Below, one piece after another: positions 1 to 9,243 of a stretch of 64,000 bases of DNA (its first letter is position 1; the number at the start of each line of letters is the position of its first letter). The DNA comes from Marinomonas posidonica_A (GTDB lineage Bacteria; Pseudomonadota; Gammaproteobacteria; Pseudomonadales; Marinomonadaceae): NCBI RefSeq assembly GCF_043643765.1, contig NZ_JBHZSP010000016.1, positions 12,317 to 76,316 on the forward strand. Direction: 5' to 3'. The notes below the pieces were generated by a model that searched no databases, had not been told where the DNA came from, and saw nothing but the letters and a program-made list of their open reading frames with translations. Both the position numbers and the translations under genes were made by a program.

Positions 1-122
1 AAACCGTACAAAGAACGCGCCATGGTGGCATGTAAAAATCCGGCTTCACGAGCTAAGGTATTTTGATAGGCAGTTCTAGCAGACTGGCATGAAGCCGCAA
101 AAAGAGTGATGAAAATCCACAT
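1..122 (-). CDS. EamA/DMT-family transporter, N-terminal fragment (runs off window)
   Basis: The minus strand reads MWIFITLFAASCQSARTAYQ and continues as ...AGFLHATMARSLYG to the window edge, about 40 residues. The pattern of a first hydrophobic helix, then a polar stretch ending in an arginine-rich LAREAGFLHATMARS segment, resembles the N-terminus of drug/metabolite transporter (EamA) permeases. These are inner-membrane proteins with about ten helices. The start is the first ATG after the upstream non-coding stretch; only a weak ribosome site is visible. The rest of the gene lies outside the window, so the family call rests on one helix and its flank. It is transcribed in the same direction as the tautomerase behind it. 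Confidence 0.5.
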   Translation of the reverse strand, partial: MWIFITLFAASCQSARTAYQNTLAREAGFLHATMARSLYG

Positions 123-208
123 AATAACGCTCGATATTGAGTAGAAAAAAGACACGAAGCATTAGAATGCGATGATCTCAACTATTTGTAAAAGGAATTA
201 AACTAATG

Positions 209-235
209 GTGCTCATTCCACTTAGGAATGAGCAC
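209..235 (-). terminator. Hairpin downstream of the tautomerase gene
   Basis: An 11-bp perfect stem (GTGCTCATTCC / GGAATGAGCAC) with a 5-base loop sits 15 bases past the tautomerase stop. There is no clear T-run after it, so it could be a weak terminator or only an mRNA-stabilising hairpin. Confidence 0.5.
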
Positions 236-249
236 GCTGCATGAATATT

Positions 250-453
250 TTATGTGTTCTTCTTACGCAGCTCCGTCACCTGCTCACCCGCAATTCCCCA
301 GTTATCGGTCTCAACTTCATCAATTACCACCACAGTAGTCGATGGATTTTTGCCTAATACATCCACCAATAAATCTGTCGCGCCTTTGATCAAAGCCTGC
401 TTTTGTTCCTTTGTGACACCTTCATTGGTGATGCGAATATTCACGTATGGCAT
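250..453 (-). CDS. 4-oxalocrotonate tautomerase family protein
   Basis: This 67-residue protein begins MPYVNIRITNEGVTKEQKQ, so proline 2 becomes the N-terminal catalytic base once Met is removed, as in 4-oxalocrotonate tautomerases. The central KGATDLLVDVLGKNP and VVIDEVETDNWGIAGE segments are also typical, and the length matches the family's usual 60-80 residues. These enzymes are small cytoplasmic hexamers that catalyse keto-enol isomerisation; the substrate here cannot be told. The start was set at the ATG that gives Pro-2, with AAAGGAG 7 bases upstream, rather than at an upstream codon that would bury Pro inside the chain. It diverges from gtrA. Confidence 0.88.
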   Translation of the reverse strand: MPYVNIRITNEGVTKEQKQALIKGATDLLVDVLGKNPSTTVVVIDEVETDNWGIAGEQVTELRKKNT

Positions 454-533
454 GCCATTTCTCCTTTTTATCATCATTAGAGCACGAGAGTGCATTCATC
501 TTTTTTTGACAACTACCGCCTTAGAATCGCACG

Positions 534-971
534 ATGAACAGAATTTTAAAACACCCATATTGCCGCTTTGCTTTAGTCGGCGGCTTCGGCTTCGTCGTTG
601 ATCTGACCAGCTTGATGCTATTGTCACAATGCGTGCCTTATCCCATTGCGAGAGGACTATCCTTTTGGGTCGCAGCCAGTTCAAATTGGTGGTGGAATCG
701 ACACTTTACTTTTTCTAACGGCCGACATAAAAAAACCGCTGTGGTGGAATGGTTACAATTCCTCAGCGGTTCATTAATGGCCTTCATTCCAAACCTTGGC
801 ATCTATCTCTTGCTCCTCCATGTCCAACCTTCTACACAATACCAAGGACTCACGATACTTTGGCCTTACTTTGCCATGATACCTGGAGTCGTCATTAGCA
901 TGTGTATTAACTATTCACTATCGCGCTATTGGGTCTTCCGTGACCAGCGAATAAAACCTCAAGAACCTTGA
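534..971 (+). CDS. GtrA-like membrane protein
   Basis: The 145-residue protein has four hydrophobic segments and the GtrA pattern: RFALVGGFGFVVDL at the first helix, NWWWNRHFTFS between helices 2 and 3, and a C-terminal NYSLSRYWVF. GtrA/DPMS-like proteins are thought to carry undecaprenyl-phosphate-linked sugar across the inner membrane in O-antigen or lipid A decoration. The natural partners, a GtrB-like GT2 enzyme and a PMT/ArnT-like transferase, lie 3.2 kb away at 4176-6616, separated by pirin and a two-component system. The last 13 bases overlap the convergent pirin gene. Confidence 0.85.
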   Translation: MNRILKHPYCRFALVGGFGFVVDLTSLMLLSQCVPYPIARGLSFWVAASSNWWWNRHFTFSNGRHKKTAVVEWLQFLSGSLMAFIPNLGIYLLLLHVQPSTQYQGLTILWPYFAMIPGVVISMCINYSLSRYWVFRDQRIKPQEP

Positions 972-1969
972 TTCAACTGACCATGCTCAGCAAAACGCCC
1001 TTTATCTTTACCATGCACTTGATCGTGACGTGGCCAAGGCCAACCGCCAAATTGAGTTCGCTGATAATCTTGGAAAGCTTGCTGCAACTCAGCACGAGTA
1101 TTCATAACAAAAGGACCATGCTGTTCAACATGTTCATTGATAGGACGTCCTTGCAGCATTAGAAAACGAGCAGCCTTGCCCAAATTCTTTAACACCATAC
1201 TGGCATCACTTTTCAGCACAAAGGCCTGATCAACAGACACAGCTTCCTTATCTAACGCAACTTGATCGCCTTCAAAGAAATACAAGGTTCGCGAGAGTCC
1301 AGCCATAGCCGCGGGTAACGTCCATTCCGCCTTTTCAGCCAAATCAACCAGCCAAATCGCCACGTGATTTTGCTCTTCAGCCGCCCAAGAATTTGGAGGA
1401 CACGGTGCTGGTTGCACACCACTAATCGGGCCAGCAATCACTTTTACACTGGCTTCAAAGCCTTGTGCATCTTTCTCTGTCAGTACGGGTGTGTCCTCAT
1501 TCCATAACATGGTGAAATGGGGAGGCACCATTTTATTCTTGCTTGGTAAATTCAACCAAATTTGGAACAATTCAACGGGATTGCGATCTGTTTCGTTTAA
1601 CAAGGGAAACATTTCCGAATGTTGCACGCCTTGACCGGCAGTCATCCACTGAGTATCGCCCTGACCATAACGACCAGCAGCGCCTATAGAATCCGCATGA
1701 TCCACAAAACCTTGGTTAACAATGGTGACCGTTTCGAAACCACGATGCGGGTGAGCTGGGAAACCTGGAACTTTACTGCCGTGATACATACGCCAACCAT
1801 CAATACCTGAAAAGTCCTGCCCAATAGGACGATTATTCAATGGAGCATCTGGTCCCATTTCACCATTTGCTTGAGGGTAGTTATCATTGTGAAAGGCACA
1901 AAATAAGAAGGGATCAAAGGTTGGCCAAAACATCTCTAATGGCATTTTTTTAAGGATTGCGGCGCTCAT
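959..1969 (-). CDS. Pirin family protein
   Basis: A 336-residue bicupin protein. The first cupin carries the metal-binding pattern FPAHPHRGFETVTI, followed by QWMTAGQGVQHSEM, both hallmark pirin motifs with the iron-liganding histidines and glutamate. The C-terminal half (LMLQGRPINEHVEQHGPFVM) is the typical pirin_C ending. Bacterial pirins are cytoplasmic iron proteins, some with quercetinase activity or with roles in redox sensing; which applies here is unknown. It is a single-gene unit, convergent with gtrA and overlapping its tail by 13 bases. Confidence 0.9.
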   Translation of the reverse strand: MSAAILKKMPLEMFWPTFDPFLFCAFHNDNYPQANGEMGPDAPLNNRPIGQDFSGIDGWRMYHGSKVPGFPAHPHRGFETVTIVNQGFVDHADSIGAAGRYGQGDTQWMTAGQGVQHSEMFPLLNETDRNPVELFQIWLNLPSKNKMVPPHFTMLWNEDTPVLTEKDAQGFEASVKVIAGPISGVQPAPCPPNSWAAEEQNHVAIWLVDLAEKAEWTLPAAMAGLSRTLYFFEGDQVALDKEAVSVDQAFVLKSDASMVLKNLGKAARFLMLQGRPINEHVEQHGPFVMNTRAELQQAFQDYQRTQFGGWPWPRHDQVHGKDKGRFAEHGQLNQGS

Positions 1970-2113
1970 ATTGTCTCTCCCAAAACAATTTCATTCATTC
2001 TTTAAAGACATTCACCTTCAAGAACAATGGATAATATGGCACCATAATAACATCAAAAAACTCGATTGATTTATGCTAAAACCGAATCCAATCAATCGAT
2101 TTTTTAAATACAA

Positions 2114-3367
2114 CTAGGGTAAGATCACACTAGCAACGCAGCCCTTATTAGCATTATCTTGCAGACTAAATTCACATGCGTATTTCACACAGATATCACG
2201 CACAATCATCAAGCCTAACCCATAACTCTCACCACCCGGTTTCCCTTTCAAACCACAACCAGTGTCAATCACATCAATTTGATTACCTACCACTTGGATA
2301 TCTATTCGCCCTTTTTCAGTGGATGCCATGGCATTTTTAAGAAGATTTCCCAACAAGATATGAAAAATAGGCTCAGGCATCTTGGTCTCTAAACCATTCT
2401 GCATCTGAATCTGCACTGACACTTGATCATCCACCAAATACACCATGTGTGCTTGCTTGATGTGTTCCAGCTCCTCCAATGTCACTAGACGTTTAGGAAT
2501 ACTGGAAAGATCCTCTTCTCGAGTCAAAGACAACAAGGTTGAAATGTAATCCTCCATTTCCTGACAAGCTTGGCGCATTCTGACCTGCTGACGCTGAATA
2601 AACTCAGGAGAATCCGTTTTACCAAGCAAGGTAACCGCCCCTTTCATCACCATCAAAGGGGTTCGTAACTCATGACTTGCATAGCGGTTAAACGCTCGTT
2701 CACGCTCAATTAATCCTTGAATTTGCTGTTGATAATCATTGAAACAAGCCACCAGCAGATGAACCTCACGTGTCGCCGCGCCTTCAGGCAAGGCAATCGG
2801 CGACAAATCACTGGGACGTCTTGCCGTTAAAAATTGAGATAACTGTGATAATGGCTTGGTTAAGCGCATAGAAATACGCATAACAACCCATAAACTGACA
2901 ACCAACAAAAGCAAAGAAAGTATGAGCTGAGTGCTTTGAGTCTGAAACATCTGTGCTTCGCTAATCTCATAAATCTCGTCGTAATGGATAATATATAAGG
3001 TCTTTTGTACACCATTGATGGTCACCTGTGAACGCATCGAAAAAACTTCCAAATCCGTATCCGAGGCCTCATCCAATTCATAGGGCAAGTCATCTTTCAT
3101 ATGAGGGTCAAGAACGACGCCCAAGGGCAGGTTATCCTCACCCACATACACCTCTGAAAAAGGGGGAATAGAAACATGTGTTAAATGTGTGCCTTGCAAA
3201 CGCTCTACGGCAGTATTTTTATCTTTCAACATACGATTTTCAGCGTATATCATTTCCACATTTTCAATCACTGATTGAAACATGGAGAAATGAAAGGCAA
3301 TGATGGCAAAGGCAACGATAGAAAAATAGGTAAAGGTTAATTGTTTAGCGGTTTTAATGCGTTTCAT
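2114..3367 (-). CDS. Sensor histidine kinase
   Basis: This 417-residue inner-membrane kinase has one helix at about residues 10-30, a periplasmic sensor of about 110 residues, a second helix at about 147-165, a HAMP-like linker, and a HisKA domain with FNRYASHELRTPL (His232 is the phosphoacceptor). The ATPase domain shows the N box LGNLLKNAM, the G1 box DTGCG and the G2 box YGLGL. It overlaps the response regulator by 4 bases (ATGA), so the pair is co-translated. The divergent neighbour is a GT2/PMT-type glycosyltransferase pair, which suggests control of envelope glycolipid modification in the manner of PmrAB. That link is inference from position only; the signal is unknown. Confidence 0.92.
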   Translation of the reverse strand: MKRIKTAKQLTFTYFSIVAFAIIAFHFSMFQSVIENVEMIYAENRMLKDKNTAVERLQGTHLTHVSIPPFSEVYVGEDNLPLGVVLDPHMKDDLPYELDEASDTDLEVFSMRSQVTINGVQKTLYIIHYDEIYEISEAQMFQTQSTQLILSLLLLVVSLWVVMRISMRLTKPLSQLSQFLTARRPSDLSPIALPEGAATREVHLLVACFNDYQQQIQGLIERERAFNRYASHELRTPLMVMKGAVTLLGKTDSPEFIQRQQVRMRQACQEMEDYISTLLSLTREEDLSSIPKRLVTLEELEHIKQAHMVYLVDDQVSVQIQMQNGLETKMPEPIFHILLGNLLKNAMASTEKGRIDIQVVGNQIDVIDTGCGLKGKPGGESYGLGLMIVRDICVKYACEFSLQDNANKGCVASVILP

Positions 3368-4044
3368 TCTTGGTCTTCCGCAACAAGTCGGTAGCCCACT
3401 TTCGACACCGTCTGTAAATAGGCATGCTCAAACGGACGATCAATTAAGCTGCGCAACTGATAAATATGGCTTCTTAATACTTTACTGTCTGGCTCTTCAT
3501 CCCCCCATAAGGCATCCGAGAGGTCATTTTTACTCACCACATCAGGGGCATTTTGCATGAGTACTCTTAAAATAGTGTACTGGGATGGATTTAAGGCGTA
3601 GCGACTCCCCTCACGCTGCAAAATACGCGTATTCATATCGAGTTTTAAGTGCCCGAATTGCAATTCACGGTTTGCCACTTTGCCTTTTTGTCGTCGAACT
3701 AGAGCTTGAATTCGAGAGTCCAGAATGTCCAAATCAAAGGGCTTCACTAGGTAATCGTCCGCTAAGCTTTCGAAGCCCGCTAAAATATCCGCTTTCGTAT
3801 CCCGTGCTGTCAACATCAAAACAGGCGTGTCCACACCCTGCTCCCGCAAGGATTTACACACTGTTAAGCCGTCCATTTTTGGCAGCATGACATCCAATAT
3901 AATCACATCGTAAGGCTCAGCGATCGCTAGATTAAAACCGTGCTGGCCGTTATTGGCATAATCCAACTCGTCACCTTTGAGCTCGAAATAGTCAAAAATA
4001 ACCCCCGCAATGTCTTTATGGTCTTCCACCAACAGTAACTTCAT
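3364..4044 (-). CDS. OmpR-family response regulator
   Basis: The 226-residue protein has a receiver domain with the acidic pocket EDH (residues 7-9), the phosphoacceptor Asp51 in VIILDVMLPKMDG, Thr79 in MLTA and Lys101 in VKPF. A C-terminal winged helix follows, with the OmpR-type ending SHIYQLRSLID...VSKVGYRLV. It is a cytoplasmic transcription factor activated by the kinase encoded downstream, with which it overlaps by 4 bases. The gene reads away from the glycosyltransferase operon, with 131 bp between the two start codons. That stretch is the most likely target region. Confidence 0.93.
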   Translation of the reverse strand: MKLLLVEDHKDIAGVIFDYFELKGDELDYANNGQHGFNLAIAEPYDVIILDVMLPKMDGLTVCKSLREQGVDTPVLMLTARDTKADILAGFESLADDYLVKPFDLDILDSRIQALVRRQKGKVANRELQFGHLKLDMNTRILQREGSRYALNPSQYTILRVLMQNAPDVVSKNDLSDALWGDEEPDSKVLRSHIYQLRSLIDRPFEHAYLQTVSKVGYRLVAEDQE

Positions 4045-4175
4045 ACAATTTTATTTCTGGCCTCTTTGCATTTCATATTATTGTGACACAAAGAGATGAA
4101 AAAAAAGTGAATCATCTTTTTGCGACAAACCTCTCGCTAGTATGACCTCATTATAAACTTAACTGAGGAAACACT

Positions 4176-5198
4176 ATGAGTGCGGTCGCCTATCAGCACT
4201 TTGTGCACACTAAAGCCGATGACAGAATAGAAAAACAAGTACCTCTCGTCAGCGTCATCATCCCTTTTTTAAACGAGCGAGATGTCTTAGAGCAATGCCA
4301 TCAACGAGTCTGTAATGCGTTATCCGCTCTAAATCAATCCTGTGAAATCGTCTATGTGGATGATGGCAGTCAAGATGATAGCTGGGTACTGGTCAGCCAA
4401 TTCCAACACCCAACGCACAGCATCCGCAGCTTAAGACTCAGTCGAAACTTCGGCAAGGAAGCCGCGTTAAGCGCGGGATTAAAATCGGCCTTGGGACAAT
4501 GCGTGATATTATTGGATGCCGACCTTCAGGATCCACCCGAATACATTCCCGATATGGTTGATGCTTGGCAACAAGGCGCTCAAGTCGTCGAAATGCAGCG
4601 CCGAGAAAGACACGGTGAAAATTGGCTAAAACGCACAACCGCCCATTGCTTCTATCGCTTTATGTCGTATATCAGTGACTCCCCCATCACAGAAAATGTG
4701 GGAGACTTTCGTCTCATGGACAAGAAAGTCGTTGAGGTCATCAACACCTTGCCTGAACGAACCCGCTTTATGAAAGGCTTGTTAGCTTGGCCCGGGTTTA
4801 CTCGCCAAGTCATGACCTTTGATCGGGACCCAAGACTGGCTGGCGAAACAAAATGGAATTACCCAAAACTCGTCCACCTTGCCTTAGAGGGCATTACCTC
4901 TTTCAGCACCAAACCGTTACGTTGGGCGACCCTAGCAGGACTTACCACATCGTTTTTTACCTTTGTCATGGCCATGGTCGTGCTGACCAAAACCTTAGTA
5001 TGGGGCGAGCCAGTAGTTGGCTATCCTTCAACCGTTTTGATCATCTTATTTTTAGGCGGCATTCAACTCCTATCGATTGGCGTTTTGGGGGAATATGTCG
5101 GTCGCCTCTTTATCGAATCCAAGCAACGCCCTTTGTATGTACTAATGGAAGAAACCATCTCAACACCTACTTTTGCCCAATCGGAAACAACAAAATGA
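4176..5198 (+). CDS. GtrB/ArnC-like family 2 glycosyltransferase
   Basis: The 340-residue enzyme has a GT-A fold N-terminal domain starting VSVIIPFLNERDVLEQC, with the nucleotide-binding VDDGSQDDSW and the metal/acceptor site ILLDADLQDPPE. Two C-terminal transmembrane segments (around residues 250-275 and 285-310) are as in GtrB, ArnC and DPM1-type enzymes that load a sugar onto undecaprenyl phosphate. The start has TGAGGAA 9 bases upstream. It overlaps the next gene by 4 bases (ATGA), so lipid-linked sugar synthesis and transfer are probably coupled. It diverges from the two-component system. The sugar cannot be read from the sequence. Confidence 0.9.
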   Translation: MSAVAYQHFVHTKADDRIEKQVPLVSVIIPFLNERDVLEQCHQRVCNALSALNQSCEIVYVDDGSQDDSWVLVSQFQHPTHSIRSLRLSRNFGKEAALSAGLKSALGQCVILLDADLQDPPEYIPDMVDAWQQGAQVVEMQRRERHGENWLKRTTAHCFYRFMSYISDSPITENVGDFRLMDKKVVEVINTLPERTRFMKGLLAWPGFTRQVMTFDRDPRLAGETKWNYPKLVHLALEGITSFSTKPLRWATLAGLTTSFFTFVMAMVVLTKTLVWGEPVVGYPSTVLIILFLGGIQLLSIGVLGEYVGRLFIESKQRPLYVLMEETISTPTFAQSETTK

Positions 5199-6616
5199 TA
5201 AAACCCACTCATTCCGTTCTTAATAAAACTCTGATGTGGCTTTTGGCCCTTTGCGTCGGTCTGCGCTTTGCTTCTTTAGCCCTTTACCCTTTGATGGATA
5301 CCACCGAAGCAAGGTATGGGGAAATGGCTCGAATCATGTTCGAAACCGGAAACTGGGTGACCCCTATGTTTGATTATGGGATTCCATTTTGGGGGAAACC
5401 GCCCCTCTTCACGTGGTTAAGCAGTTTAGGATTTACTGTTTTTGGGGTAAATGAGTTCGGCGCACGAATACCACATTTACTGGTCGGTTTTGGCATTATC
5501 GCGTTGCTTTATCAATTTGCTCGCGATGAGTATAAAAGCAAAACACTTGGCTTACTCTGCGCCACCGTTTTAGCTTCCACATCCTCCTTCATTCTATTAA
5601 GCGGTGCCGTTATGACAGACACCGTCCTAACGTTTTCGATCAGTCTTAGTATGATCAGCTTCTGGCAAGCTTGGAATGGAAAACACAAAATTTGGGGCTA
5701 TTTGTTCTTCATTGGCTTAGCACTTGGCATGCTTTCAAAAGGTCCCCTTGCCATCGTACTTGTCGGTATCAGCCTTACCCTTTGGTTACTACCGAAAAGT
5801 CGATGGAAGCAACTTTGGCAGCGTCTACCTTGGGGTTATGGCAGCATGTTATTCATCGCCATTGCGTTACCTTGGTATCTCATTGCTGAACATAGAACAC
5901 CTGGTTTCTTAAATTATTTTATTGTCGGCGAACACATTAAGCGTTTTATTGTCAGTGGTTGGCAGGGCGATTTGTATGGTTCAGCTCACGAAAGAACGCG
6001 TGGTACCATCTGGCTTTACGCTTTCTTAGCCATGCTTCCTTGGAGTCCGATACTTATTTGGCAATGGCTTCGTAACCTCAAAGAAAATCGTGATGTGGAG
6101 CAAAGCGAAAATGGCATGACGAGTTTTCTACTCCTATGGATGCTGGCCCCCATGCTGCTGTTTAGCTTTTCCGGTAATATTCTGGCTAGTTATGTTATGC
6201 CAGCTTTACCAGCGATGGCATTATTGCTGACGCAGTTACACCTGCAACGACCATTACCCTACCGGCTTTATCAGATTGGATTCGTTACACCGCTGTTATT
6301 AATTGGCTTAGTGAGTGCGCTGCATTTTCAATGGGTCAAGGTAAAATCTGAACGTGATCTGCTCACGCAGTGGCAAGCACAAGTGGAAGCGCAACATAGC
6401 GATTTATTTTATCTTCATAAACGCCCATTTTCAGGACAATATTACTCAGCTGGCCGTGCAAAAGAACGCTCAGCAGACATTCATACTTGGTTGCCAAATC
6501 AGCAAAACGCATTTTTCATTATTCAAGCCAAAAAGGACCGCACTGACTATCTAGATTGGTCATGTCAGGAAAGAGGTCAATCTAAAACGGAAACGTTACT
6601 CTTTTGCCACCCCTAG
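5195..6616 (+). CDS. ArnT/PMT-type lipid-linked sugar transferase (GT39/GT83-like)
   Basis: This 473-residue polytopic inner-membrane protein has about 10-12 hydrophobic segments. After the first helix comes DTTEARYGEMARIMFETGNW, the acidic loop typical of PMT/ArnT-type transferases, followed by GIPFWGKPPLFTW. Such enzymes move a sugar from undecaprenyl phosphate to lipid A, O-antigen or protein on the periplasmic side. The chosen ATG overlaps the GT2 stop (ATGA). A longer reading frame opens at 4853 but runs inside the GT2 gene and has no ribosome site. At 473 residues it is shorter than E. coli ArnT (about 550), mainly because the periplasmic C-terminal domain is short. Confidence 0.85.
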   Translation: MIKPTHSVLNKTLMWLLALCVGLRFASLALYPLMDTTEARYGEMARIMFETGNWVTPMFDYGIPFWGKPPLFTWLSSLGFTVFGVNEFGARIPHLLVGFGIIALLYQFARDEYKSKTLGLLCATVLASTSSFILLSGAVMTDTVLTFSISLSMISFWQAWNGKHKIWGYLFFIGLALGMLSKGPLAIVLVGISLTLWLLPKSRWKQLWQRLPWGYGSMLFIAIALPWYLIAEHRTPGFLNYFIVGEHIKRFIVSGWQGDLYGSAHERTRGTIWLYAFLAMLPWSPILIWQWLRNLKENRDVEQSENGMTSFLLLWMLAPMLLFSFSGNILASYVMPALPAMALLLTQLHLQRPLPYRLYQIGFVTPLLLIGLVSALHFQWVKVKSERDLLTQWQAQVEAQHSDLFYLHKRPFSGQYYSAGRAKERSADIHTWLPNQQNAFFIIQAKKDRTDYLDWSCQERGQSKTETLLFCHP

Positions 6617-6623
6617 ACATAAA

Positions 6624-6655
6624 AAAAGAGCGTCACTAGGTAATGACGCTCTTTT
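6624..6655. terminator. Bidirectional terminator
   Basis: A 12-bp perfect stem (AAAAGAGCGTCA / TGACGCTCTTTT) with an 8-base loop lies between the convergent glycosyltransferase and gbdR genes. A/T-runs on both sides let it work in both directions. Confidence 0.9.
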
Positions 6656-6686
6656 CAAATCCAATCATGGAAACAAACATGATGCC

Positions 6687-7805
6687 TTACATCACAACAG
6701 AACCGTAACTTGGCTCAGCATGAGAATGAACTAAGGCTTCTTGAGCATGCGCCATCTTCAACACATCACCACTATTTGGTAATTGAAAATCGCCTTGTAA
6801 TGAATTACTCCATGCTTGCTTACGCTCGTCTCGCGGCGATACACCGATGTGTTTACGATAGCAGCGACTAAAATGCGGTGTCGATATAAAACCACACGCC
6901 ATGGAAATTTCGACAATGGACATATTCGATTGCTTGAGCAATTTTCGAGCTCGCTCCAATCTAAGCTTTAAGTAGTACTTGGATGGTGAGCAATCCAAGT
7001 GACGATGGAACATACGCTCAATTTGGCGACGAGAAACGTCGACAAATGTCGCTAATTCGTCCAATTCAATAGGCTCTTCTAAATTATTCTCCATCAACTC
7101 AATCACATCGACCAACTTGGTTGCACCTGCGCCACCAGCATTAAACTGGCGCATTGGCATACGCTGTTGATCCGACTCATGGCGAATCCGCTCACAAATA
7201 AACATATCTGAAATGGCACTGGATAAACGCGGTCCATGCTGCTTCCCTATCATGGTTAACAACATATCCATAGCCGCCGTACCGCCAGAGGAAGTAATTC
7301 GGTCACGGTCCAAAGAGAAAAGTCGATTATTGCATTTCACCTTAGGAAAGATTTCTTGCAGTGCTGTCAGACACTCCCAATGCACACTGCATTGATAGCC
7401 ATCCAGCAAACCAGCATACGCCAGCAAATAGGCTCCAGTGCATATGCCACCTATGGTCACCCCTTTACGGGCTTGCTTTGATAACCAGGAAGCTTGCTTA
7501 GCCGTATAAGCTCGGGTGATGTCGACACCACCCGCCACTATAATTAAGTCAAAATCGGCGGTGTCATAAATAGACAGGTCCGGTGACAGACTTAAACCAT
7601 CACTGGCGGTAACAGGTTGACCATCCTCGGAGATAAGGCTCCAATTATAAAGCGTATCTGCCGATAGTTGATTGGCCATGCGTAATGGCTCAATGGAAGA
7701 AGCTAATGCAATCATTGTAAAATGATCCAGTAGCAAAAAACCCACTTTGGTGGTTTTTTTCGAGCCAAGCGTGGTGGTTGCGCTAGAGCGTGTTGCCATT
7801 ACCAT
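6687..7805 (-). CDS. gbdR: GbdR-like AraC-family regulator with DJ-1/PfpI domain
   Basis: The 372-residue protein has an N-terminal class I glutamine amidotransferase-like (DJ-1/PfpI) domain with GGICTGAYLLAYAGLLDG at its nucleophile elbow. It has a C-terminal AraC helix-turn-helix pair (LATFVDVSRRQIERMFHRH, then ISMACGFISTPHFSRCYRKH). This is the architecture of GbdR, the betaine/dimethylglycine-responsive activator of glycine betaine catabolism in Pseudomonas. Placement beside gbcB and gbcA supports that assignment over the related GlxA, ArgR and CdhR regulators. The ATG at 7805 has GAGGG 8 bases upstream. It probably controls gbcA, gbcB and the dgc operon at 48-56 kb. Confidence 0.8.
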   Translation of the reverse strand: MVMATRSSATTTLGSKKTTKVGFLLLDHFTMIALASSIEPLRMANQLSADTLYNWSLISEDGQPVTASDGLSLSPDLSIYDTADFDLIIVAGGVDITRAYTAKQASWLSKQARKGVTIGGICTGAYLLAYAGLLDGYQCSVHWECLTALQEIFPKVKCNNRLFSLDRDRITSSGGTAAMDMLLTMIGKQHGPRLSSAISDMFICERIRHESDQQRMPMRQFNAGGAGATKLVDVIELMENNLEEPIELDELATFVDVSRRQIERMFHRHLDCSPSKYYLKLRLERARKLLKQSNMSIVEISMACGFISTPHFSRCYRKHIGVSPRDERKQAWSNSLQGDFQLPNSGDVLKMAHAQEALVHSHAEPSYGSVVM

Positions 7806-8121
7806 ATTAATGCCCTCATCTATGCACTTTCCCTACTACACAGCAAAATACAGACCATGTTTGTGGTTGTGCTTTTTATTTTTTTAAGGAAACACAAAAG
7901 CAATTGCTAAAACTTTGTCATTTATAAGGAAGTAACGAAGTCACCAGCGGCTTATAGGCCCCTCCTCATTACAGATAATGTGCTTCAATGGGGAAGACCC
8001 GTTTTTCGCCCAACCCAAAGAAAGACATCATTGCACTAATATAGACCAAGTTTGCTCTTTTATTGAACGCTTATTTAATAAAAATGAACACTTTTCTATT
8101 CAATTTATTTAAAGCTGCTTT
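7806..8121. other. 316-bp gap between gbdR and gbcB
   Basis: An AT-rich non-coding stretch that must hold the gbdR promoter and the 3' end of the gbcB transcript. No convincing terminator, inverted repeat or small gene was seen. Confidence 0.5.
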
Positions 8122-9243
8122 TTAGTACTCAATAACTACATCCGATTTCGGCACAGTACAACAAGATAAAACATAGCCAGCTTCAACATCTTCATCGGTG
8201 ATTCCACCATTATGGTCCATCTGGGTTTCGCCCTCTTTTATCATCACCTTACAGGTCCCGCATATCCCCATACCACAGGCTTTTGGAATCATTAAATCCA
8301 GTTTGGCCGCTGCGTTATGCAAGGTCTCACCTGCGGCAACTTGAATGCTCTTACCACTGCCTTCAAACTCCACTCTCAACAGATCGGCTTGACTAACAGC
8401 ATCCGCTTCAGCCTGCGCGACTTCAGCTAACTCAATAGCATCCTCCACCACATCCACAGGAGTCGAACCAAATGACTCCTCATGGTAATGAGACATATCA
8501 AACCCTCTTTCTTTCAGAAGGTTTTTCACAGCTCGCATATAAGGTGCAGGGCCACAGCAGAAAATTTCTCGCTCCATAAAATCCGGGGAAATCATGTCTA
8601 ATTTGGCTGAGTCCAAATAACCACGATAGCCCTGCCAGGGCAAACCGTTTTCCATACGCTCGACAATCAGATACAAACCAAAATTATCCAAGCGTGCTGC
8701 CATGTGATCCAACTCACGAGAAAAAATGACATCCCTCGGGGAACGTGCACTGTGAATGAACGTCATGTCCACTTCTGCATTGGTATCAAACCACCAACGC
8801 GCCATGGACATCAGCGGTGTAATGCCCACCCCACCGGATAACAAGAGCACTTTCTCCGCCGGAAAATCAATACAGTTAAACTGCCCAACAGGTCCATGCA
8901 CTGCGAGCTCGACACCCACCTTCATATTGTCATGCAGCCAGTTGGACACTTCACCGCCAGGCACTCTTTTTATTGTGATGGAAAAACTGTAAGGCACGGA
9001 TGGAGAACTGGAGATAGTATAAGAACGCATTACTTGTTTGTTATCGATTTCCAATTCTAAAGTGACAAATTGACCCGGTTTGAAGAAAAACATGACAGGT
9101 TGTTGTGCCATAAAACAGAAGGTCTTCACGTCCCATGTTTCATGAATCACTTTCACACAACGTACATTATGACGACCATTCACCCAAGTTTGGGTATTAA
9201 CAGGAGTAAAGTAATCGGCTGGAGCATTGTTCATGTCTGTCAT
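8122..9243 (-). CDS. gbcB: Glycine betaine monooxygenase reductase subunit GbcB
   Basis: This 373-residue flavo-iron-sulfur reductase has a ferredoxin-reductase FAD domain (MRSYTISSSP), an NAD-binding domain (LLLSGGVGITPLMSM) and a C-terminal plant-type 2Fe-2S domain. The iron-sulfur cysteines sit in KACGMGICGTCKV and the last one in LSCCTV. It passes electrons from NAD(P)H to the Rieske oxygenase GbcA, which demethylates glycine betaine to dimethylglycine and formaldehyde. It is divergent from gbcA, with 257 bp between the start codons, and lies in the same direction as gbdR. The order matches known gbc loci, which makes the name fairly secure. Confidence 0.88.
   Translation of the reverse strand: MTDMNNAPADYFTPVNTQTWVNGRHNVRCVKVIHETWDVKTFCFMAQQPVMFFFKPGQFVTLELEIDNKQVMRSYTISSSPSVPYSFSITIKRVPGGEVSNWLHDNMKVGVELAVHGPVGQFNCIDFPAEKVLLLSGGVGITPLMSMARWWFDTNAEVDMTFIHSARSPRDVIFSRELDHMAARLDNFGLYLIVERMENGLPWQGYRGYLDSAKLDMISPDFMEREIFCCGPAPYMRAVKNLLKERGFDMSHYHEESFGSTPVDVVEDAIELAEVAQAEADAVSQADLLRVEFEGSGKSIQVAAGETLHNAAAKLDLMIPKACGMGICGTCKVMIKEGETQMDHNGGITDEDVEAGYVLSCCTVPKSDVVIEY

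Noticed and set aside
4853..5194. Upstream extension of the PMT/ArnT-like gene to 4853
   Set aside because: It runs out of frame through the GT2 gene; the ATGA overlap start at 5195 fits the family.
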